A stretch of DNA of 64,000 nucleotides, taken from an uncultured Winogradskyella sp. GTDB lineage: Bacteria > Bacteroidota > Bacteroidia > Flavobacteriales > Flavobacteriaceae. The position numbers and the translations under genes were made by a program. The notes beneath the pieces are model-generated. The model did no database searches. It saw only the letters and a list, made by a program, of their open reading frames with translations, and was not told the origin of the DNA. Shown one piece after another: positions 59,907-64,000 of this stretch (position 1 is the first letter of the stretch; the number at the start of each line of letters is the position of its first letter). The stretch spans positions 925,596 to 989,595 of the forward strand of contig NZ_CANMCZ010000001.1 in the NCBI RefSeq assembly GCF_947496485.1. The letters are read 5' to 3'.

Positions 59907-60522
59907 TTTTTTCTTCGCGCAATATTCAACCTATGAAACTACAGACATCGTCTTAGAAATTATCGCGGTTATTTTTGGATTTTTATCGGTTTGGTATTCT
60001 AAACAAAATAAAATATTTGTGTTTCCAACTGGAATGATTAGTACAATGATTTTTGTGTATTTATTATTAAAATGGGAATTATTAGGAGATATGATGATCA
60101 ACGCTTATTATTTTGCAATGAGCGTATATGGTTGGTATATATGGACACGCAAAGTTGACGAAACACATGTTACTCCAATTTCCATGACTACCACAAAAGA
60201 AAAAAAACTAAGTGTAGCAATATTTTTAGCAACTTTACTATTTGTTTTTATAGTTTATAAAACATTTGATAAATGGAATGGTTGGGTCGCTTATGTAGAT
60301 ACTATTACAACAGCGATATTTTTTGTAGGTATGTGGTTAATGGCTAGGCGTAAAATTGAAAATTGGATCTTCTGGATTATTGGAGACATCATATCTGTAC
60401 CTTTGTATTTGCATAAAGGTTTTACCTTTACAAGTTTTCAATATTTAGGATTTACCATAATTGCAATATTTGGATATTTAGCATGGAAGAAGCACTTAAA
60501 CAACAACCTAGCAACTGCATAA
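59890..60522 (+). CDS. pnuC: PnuC-family vitamin transporter, probably thiamine (PnuT-like)
   Basis: A 210-residue inner-membrane facilitator with about seven hydrophobic helices (approximate residues 15-32, 42-62, 70-88, 104-125, 132-152, 156-172, 178-200). The family pattern is seen in VWYSKQNKIFVFPTG, YYFAMSVYGWYIW and WIIGDIISVPLY. PnuC proteins equilibrate an unphosphorylated vitamin that a kinase then traps. The NadR-like kinase overlaps its end by 40 bp and a TPP riboswitch/TonB receptor lies 2.5 kb downstream, so thiamine is favoured over nicotinamide riboside. The gene symbol names the family, not the substrate. Confidence 0.88.
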   Translation: MNQIFDFFFAQYSTYETTDIVLEIIAVIFGFLSVWYSKQNKIFVFPTGMISTMIFVYLLLKWELLGDMMINAYYFAMSVYGWYIWTRKVDETHVTPISMTTTKEKKLSVAIFLATLLFVFIVYKTFDKWNGWVAYVDTITTAIFFVGMWLMARRKIENWIFWIIGDIISVPLYLHKGFTFTSFQYLGFTIIAIFGYLAWKKHLNNNLATA

Positions 60523-61052
60523 AAGTCGTTTTGTTTGGACCTGAATCTACAGGTAAAACAACATTATCTCGTCAACTAGCCAGACATTATAATTCGGTTT
60601 GGGTACGTGAGTATGCAAGAGAATATCTACAAGATAAATGGAATAACGAGCGTAAAACTTGCGAGCCAAAAGATTTACTGCCGATTGCAATCGGACAAAT
60701 GAAACTCGAAAATGAATTAGCTCAAAAAACGGACTCAGTTCTAATATGCGATACCGATCTACTTGAAACTAAAGTATATAGTGAAGCTTATTACTCAGGA
60801 ACATGTGACCCGATTTTAGAAGCATATGCTCTAAAAAATTCCTACGATCTTTACTTTTTAACTTATATTGACACACCTTGGGAAGCAGATGACCTAAGAG
60901 ACAAACCCAATGAGAGAGAACGTATGTTCAAAGCATTTGAAACTGCTCTAAAAACCTACAATAGACCTTATGTTTTATTAAAAGGAAGTAAAGCCGAGCG
61001 TCTTAAAATTGCTGTAGGGCATATTGACAAGCTACTAGAGAAAAAAATATGA
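60483..61052 (+). CDS. NadR-like P-loop kinase (vitamin-trapping)
   Basis: A 189-residue kinase corresponding to the C-terminal ribosylnicotinamide-kinase domain of NadR, without the N-terminal adenylyltransferase. Walker A is FGPESTGKTTLS (residues about 18-29), a WVREYAREYL block follows (substrate region), and CDTDLLETKVYSE has the catalytic Asp pair. The stand-alone kinase overlaps the PnuC-type gene by 40 bp and the DUF4301 gene by 4 bp. It would phosphorylate what PnuC lets in: nicotinamide riboside by family, thiamine by context. Which one is unresolved. Confidence 0.85.
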   Translation: MEEALKQQPSNCIKVVLFGPESTGKTTLSRQLARHYNSVWVREYAREYLQDKWNNERKTCEPKDLLPIAIGQMKLENELAQKTDSVLICDTDLLETKVYSEAYYSGTCDPILEAYALKNSYDLYFLTYIDTPWEADDLRDKPNERERMFKAFETALKTYNRPYVLLKGSKAERLKIAVGHIDKLLEKKI

Positions 61053-62608
61053 GTTTTACAGAGAATGATATAAAACAAATTAAAGCGAAAGGATTAACCG
61101 TAGACGATGTTAAGAAACAAATTAACATTTTTGAAGCAGGTATTCCTTTTACAAACATTGCAAATGCCGCTACCTTAAACGATGGAATAATGGCATTAAA
61201 TGAGATAAGTATAAAAAAATATGTCACCCTATTTGAAGCTGAAAAAAATAATATTTCATTATTAAAATTTGTACCTGCATCTGGTGCTGCAACTAGAATG
61301 TTCAAATTCTTGTTCCAGTTTGTTAATGAATATAAGCCTAATGAGCAATCGCTCAATTCTTACATAAATAAAAATGGACTAAAAGATTTATCCTTGTTTA
61401 TGGTGGGTTTAGAAAAATTTCCATTCTATAAACAAGTTCTAGAATTACTCAAATCTAAAGGAATTGCATTTGAAACTTTACCAACGCATGAAAAAATTTG
61501 GCAATTTGCCAAAGCGATGTTAGACAAAAATCAATTGAATTTTGGGAATCAGCCCAAAGGATTATTGCCATTTCACGAATATAAAAACAACCATATATCA
61601 ACAGCTTTTGAAGAACATTTGTATGAAGCTGCATTGTATGCATCTAGCGATGGACTAGCCAAGCTTCACTTTACAATTTCACAAGTTTACGAAGACAAGT
61701 TTTCTAAGGAATTTAAACGCATTCAAGATCACGTAGAAGAAAATACAAATGTTAAATTCGATATTTCATTTTCGTATCAGCAACAATCCACAGATACCGT
61801 TGCTGTGACTTTAGATCATAAACCATTTAGAAAAGCAGATGGTTCCATTTTATTTAGACCATCTGGTCATGGAGCTTTATTAAAGAACTTAAATGCGTTA
61901 GATGCTGACATTATCTTTGTCAAAAACATAGACAATGTTGTAGTAAAAAAGTACAAAGATGAAGTTGCTAAATACAAAATAGTATTAGCTGGGATTTTAT
62001 TAGAATTACAAAACAAGACGTTTGAGTTTTTAAAGCAATTAGATAGAAATGATGCATCAGACTCATCACTAAAAACAATAGAGGATTTTTTAACTGAAGA
62101 ATTAAGTGTCAAAATATCTACCGAGTATATAAAATATTCAGACCGCTATAAAAAAAAATATTTAAAAGAAAAACTAAATCGACCTATCCGAATTTGTGGA
62201 ATGGTAAAAAATGAGGGAGAACCTGGCGGAGGCCCTTTTTGGGTAAAAGATCAAAATTCTAACCAATCCCTTCAGATTGTAGAGTCTGCACAAATTAATT
62301 TGAAAGACAAAAAGCAAAAAGCAATTCTAGAAAATGCCACACACTTTAATCCTGTAGATTTAGTTTGTGGTGTAAAAAACTATAAAGGTGAAAAATTTGA
62401 TTTAGAAAACTACGTAGACCATAGTGCCGCTTTTATAAGCTCAAAAACACAAATGGGTAAAGATTTAAAAGCGTTAGAACTACCTGGACTTTGGAATGGT
62501 AGCATGGCACATTGGAATACCATCTTTGTTGAAGTACCAATCATTACGTTTAATCCGGTAAAGACAGTTAATGACTTACTCAAAGCACCACATCAAATTA
62601 AAGAATAG
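61049..62608 (+). CDS. DUF4301 family protein
   Basis: A 519-residue cytoplasmic protein of the DUF4301 family, unknown function. The N-terminal third carries LLKFVPASGAATRMFKFLFQ (residues about 72-91), where SGAATRM resembles a nucleotidyltransferase-type Gly/Thr-Arg-Met loop seen in UDP-sugar pyrophosphorylases. Other firm points are FRPSGHGALLKNLN near 271, FVKNIDNVV near 290, ICGMVKNEGEPGGGPFWV near 377, and WNGSMAHWNTIFVE near 490. A sugar- or nucleotide-activating enzyme is thus possible. Overlaps its neighbours by 4 bp and 1 bp. Confidence 0.82.
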   Translation: MSFTENDIKQIKAKGLTVDDVKKQINIFEAGIPFTNIANAATLNDGIMALNEISIKKYVTLFEAEKNNISLLKFVPASGAATRMFKFLFQFVNEYKPNEQSLNSYINKNGLKDLSLFMVGLEKFPFYKQVLELLKSKGIAFETLPTHEKIWQFAKAMLDKNQLNFGNQPKGLLPFHEYKNNHISTAFEEHLYEAALYASSDGLAKLHFTISQVYEDKFSKEFKRIQDHVEENTNVKFDISFSYQQQSTDTVAVTLDHKPFRKADGSILFRPSGHGALLKNLNALDADIIFVKNIDNVVVKKYKDEVAKYKIVLAGILLELQNKTFEFLKQLDRNDASDSSLKTIEDFLTEELSVKISTEYIKYSDRYKKKYLKEKLNRPIRICGMVKNEGEPGGGPFWVKDQNSNQSLQIVESAQINLKDKKQKAILENATHFNPVDLVCGVKNYKGEKFDLENYVDHSAAFISSKTQMGKDLKALELPGLWNGSMAHWNTIFVEVPIITFNPVKTVNDLLKAPHQIKE

Positions 62609-63012
62609 TGGACGCTGATTTACTTAAATCTGAATTATCTTATAAATACGTGCGAAGCTCAGGAAGTGGAGGACAAAATGTCAATAAAGTTTCTTCAAAA
62701 GCAGAATTGTATTTCAACCTTCAAGATTCTCAAGTCTTTAATAAAGACGAAAAACTAAAACTCTCTGAATTTTTCTCAAAAAGATTAACTAAAGAAGGTA
62801 TTTTAATTTTAGCATGTGATGAAAGCAGAAGTCAGTTCAGAAACAAAGCCATTGTCACACATCGCTTTTTAGAACTAATTGATGAAGGTTTAAAGGAAGA
62901 AAAGGAACGTATTAAAACAAAAATTCCTAAAGCAGTAAAGAGAAAACGCTTAGCTAATAAACGTAAAACTTCAGAAAAGAAAGCTAATCGTAAACCACCA
63001 GAAACAGATTAA
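62608..63012 (+). CDS. arfB: ArfB/release-factor-like peptidyl-tRNA hydrolase
   Basis: A 134-residue protein with the catalytic GGQ loop in RSSGSGGQNVNKVSSKAEL (residues about 16-34) and a basic C-terminal tail (KRKRLANKRKTSEKKANRK, in part), as in ArfB/ICT1 ribosome rescue proteins that free stalled nascent chains without a codon. Start codon is GTG, overlapping the DUF4301 stop by one base (TAGTG). Last gene of the plus-strand operon. Confidence 0.92.
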   Translation: MDADLLKSELSYKYVRSSGSGGQNVNKVSSKAELYFNLQDSQVFNKDEKLKLSEFFSKRLTKEGILILACDESRSQFRNKAIVTHRFLELIDEGLKEEKERIKTKIPKAVKRKRLANKRKTSEKKANRKPPETD

Positions 63013-63044
63013 TTACTTCCGTTAAAATAATTTCTAAATAATCA

Positions 63045-63074
63045 TTTGTCTAATATCATTTGTTACTATCTTTG
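63045..63074 (+). promoter_or_regulatory. Promoter of the TPP riboswitch/TonB receptor transcript
   Basis: TTTG (63045-63048) and TATCTTTG (63067-63074) are 18 bp apart and the aptamer begins right after the expected transcript start. Confidence 0.8.
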
Positions 63075-63077
63075 CAG

Positions 63078-63158
63078 CGTTCTCAAAAAAGGGGTGCCAA
63101 TAAGTGGCTGAGATCATACCCATTGAACCTAGAACAGGTAATGCTGTTTAGGAAACGA
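63078..63158 (+). ncRNA. TPP riboswitch aptamer (THI element)
   Basis: All core blocks of the thiamine pyrophosphate aptamer are present in order: GGGGTGCC (63091-63098), GGCTGAGATC (63106-63115), ACCCATTGAACCT (63118-63130), and ACAGGTAATGCTG (63134-63146), followed by a closing CGTT/AACG-type P1. TPP binding should turn the downstream receptor off. No start codon is hidden in the aptamer. Confidence 0.93.
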
Positions 63159-63166
63159 GCGTAAAG

Positions 63167-63187
63167 AAAATGTCTTGTAGACATTTT
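63167..63187 (+). terminator. Riboswitch expression-platform hairpin
   Basis: AAAATGTCT (63167-63175), loop TGT, AGACATTTT (63179-63187), followed by one further T. It stands 9 bp past the aptamer, so a transcription-terminating off-state is likely. The 63190-63336 stretch that follows holds no gene or further clear structure. Confidence 0.6.
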
Positions 63188-63372
63188 TAGCGAGTGCGAT
63201 AAGGTCATCAATGCTGGTTTTTACTTCTGAATCTTAAAGATGTTTTAGTCATCATTGTATGGATTCAAAATAGAAATCAACATTTCAATATTGTATAAAG
63301 CTAATGCTCACAATAATCAATTTTTAACCAAGAATAATGACCTCTTTTTATTCGATTATAAATTATAGTCGT

Positions 63373-64000
63373 ATGAAATCTAGTATTCTTAAAAGTCAAT
63401 CTGGTAGTAACTTGTCCTACTTAACTAGATTCAGTTTCGTCTTTCAAAATAATGTAGCCGAAACTAAAATTTTATTCAAAAATCTCCCAAAATTTAGTTG
63501 GCAGAGATTAACACTATTCATTTTTTTACTAAGCTTTTGTTCAACTTATGGGCAAGAAAAACAACAAGATTCAACAAAAGTTGAAAAACTCGACGAAGTC
63601 CTAGTAAAAGCAGTACGTGTAAATGCTAAATCGCCTATTACACACAGTAACGTTACTAAAAAGGAAATTGCTAAACGTAATTTAGGGCAAGACATCCCGA
63701 TGCTACTTAACTTTTTACCATCAGTAGTTACCACAACAGATGCTGGTGCAGGTGTAGGTTATACAGGTATTAGAGTTAGAGGTGTTAGTGCACAATCTAC
63801 AAACATCACTATCAATGGAATTCCATACAACGATGCGGAATCTCTGGGAACATTCTGGGTCAATCTAGGCGACTTTGCCTCTTCTGTAGAAAGTTTACAA
63901 TTACAACGTGGAGTTGGTACATCAACCAATGGTTCTGGTGCTTTCGGAGCAAGTATTAATATTTTAACGGATGCATTCTCTAAAGATGCATCAGGTGAAA
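63373..64000 (+). CDS. TonB-dependent receptor (candidate thiamine receptor), partial
   Basis: The N-terminal 209 codons of an outer-membrane receptor cut by the window end. From about residue 45 a signal-type segment LTLFIFLLSFCSTYGQ is followed by a TonB-box-like KVEKLDEVLVKAVRVN and a plug domain (PSVVTTTDAGAGVGYTGIRV, GVSAQSTNITINGIPYNDA). The ATG at 63373 leaves an odd 43-residue head before the signal core; ATG 63337 is also in frame and would add 12 more. There is no carboxypeptidase-like domain ahead of the plug. Control by the TPP riboswitch upstream marks it as a thiamine(-phosphate) receptor. Confidence 0.88.
   Translation, partial: MKSSILKSQSGSNLSYLTRFSFVFQNNVAETKILFKNLPKFSWQRLTLFIFLLSFCSTYGQEKQQDSTKVEKLDEVLVKAVRVNAKSPITHSNVTKKEIAKRNLGQDIPMLLNFLPSVVTTTDAGAGVGYTGIRVRGVSAQSTNITINGIPYNDAESLGTFWVNLGDFASSVESLQLQRGVGTSTNGSGAFGASINILTDAFSKDASGE

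Noticed and set aside
1..64000. Prophage, integrase, transposase, toxin-antitoxin or restriction island
   Set aside because: I looked for such genes on both strands and found none; composition and gene types are uniform core chromosome.

Overview
The window reads as a chromosomal segment of a marine-type member of the Bacteroidota, most likely family Flavobacteriaceae. Reasons: low G+C; promoters of the TTTG-N18..20-TAnnTTTG type (for example 14027-14055, 31339-31368, 63045-63074); a type IX secretion sorting tail; DUF4271, DUF4296 and DUF4301 proteins; a DnaE with a fused exonuclease domain; tRNA-Asp without encoded CCA; and flavobacterial synteny such as pyrC/DUF4296. No species can be named from the sequence alone. 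I see no IS element, integrase, prophage gene or CRISPR array.

Layout. 1-4500: a DUF456 membrane protein, then on the minus strand a 56-aa exported peptide, a TPR sensor kinase and a LuxR-type response regulator, with hairpins and dyads around them, then tRNA-Asp. 4.5-14 kb: DUF58 protein, thioredoxin, an SRPBCC/ArsR pair with a likely operator, a serine hydrolase lipoprotein, dnaE and a calcium-repeat lipoprotein. 14-18.9 kb (plus): rpsP, rimM, trmN6, a glutaryl-CoA-dehydrogenase-like enzyme, an SGNH lipoprotein and a metallophosphoesterase. 18.9-23.6 kb (minus): ferredoxin and ferredoxin reductase behind a CRP-like dyad, Nfu and Mrp iron-sulphur proteins, an alkyltransferase-like protein, a LysE exporter and trmB. 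23.6-29.9 kb: a glycosyltransferase without a standard start codon, a PhoR/PhoB-like pair, a type IX cargo protein and a LuxE-like protein. 30-43.6 kb: tyrS, pyrC, polyprenol-phosphate sugar transferase, hemD, pckA, saccharopine dehydrogenase with an Lrp regulator, aldo/keto reductase, OmpA lipoprotein and exonuclease III. 43.7-58.2 kb: a 1141-aa outer-membrane protein, glyS, comF, omega-amidase and methionine-type aminotransferase flanking two paralogous coiled-coil exported proteins, a possible NlpC/P60-like lipoprotein and ahcY.

58.3-64 kb is the most distinctive block. Seven tightly packed or overlapping plus-strand genes encode a phosphopantetheinyl transferase, an archaeal-type prenylglyceryl phosphate synthase, a small thiamine-binding-like protein, a PnuC-type transporter, a NadR-like kinase, DUF4301 and an ArfB-like release factor. 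They are followed by a TPP riboswitch with a terminator-like hairpin and a TonB-dependent receptor cut by the window end. Together these suggest a complete thiamine uptake route: outer-membrane receptor, inner-membrane PnuT-like channel and a kinase that would trap the vitamin.

Most of the remainder is housekeeping. Places with possible new biology are the peptide/kinase leader (3595-4017), the candidate thiamine locus, the missing start codon at 23.7 kb, the coiled-coil pair at 53.6-54.7 kb and several promoter-embedded dyads.
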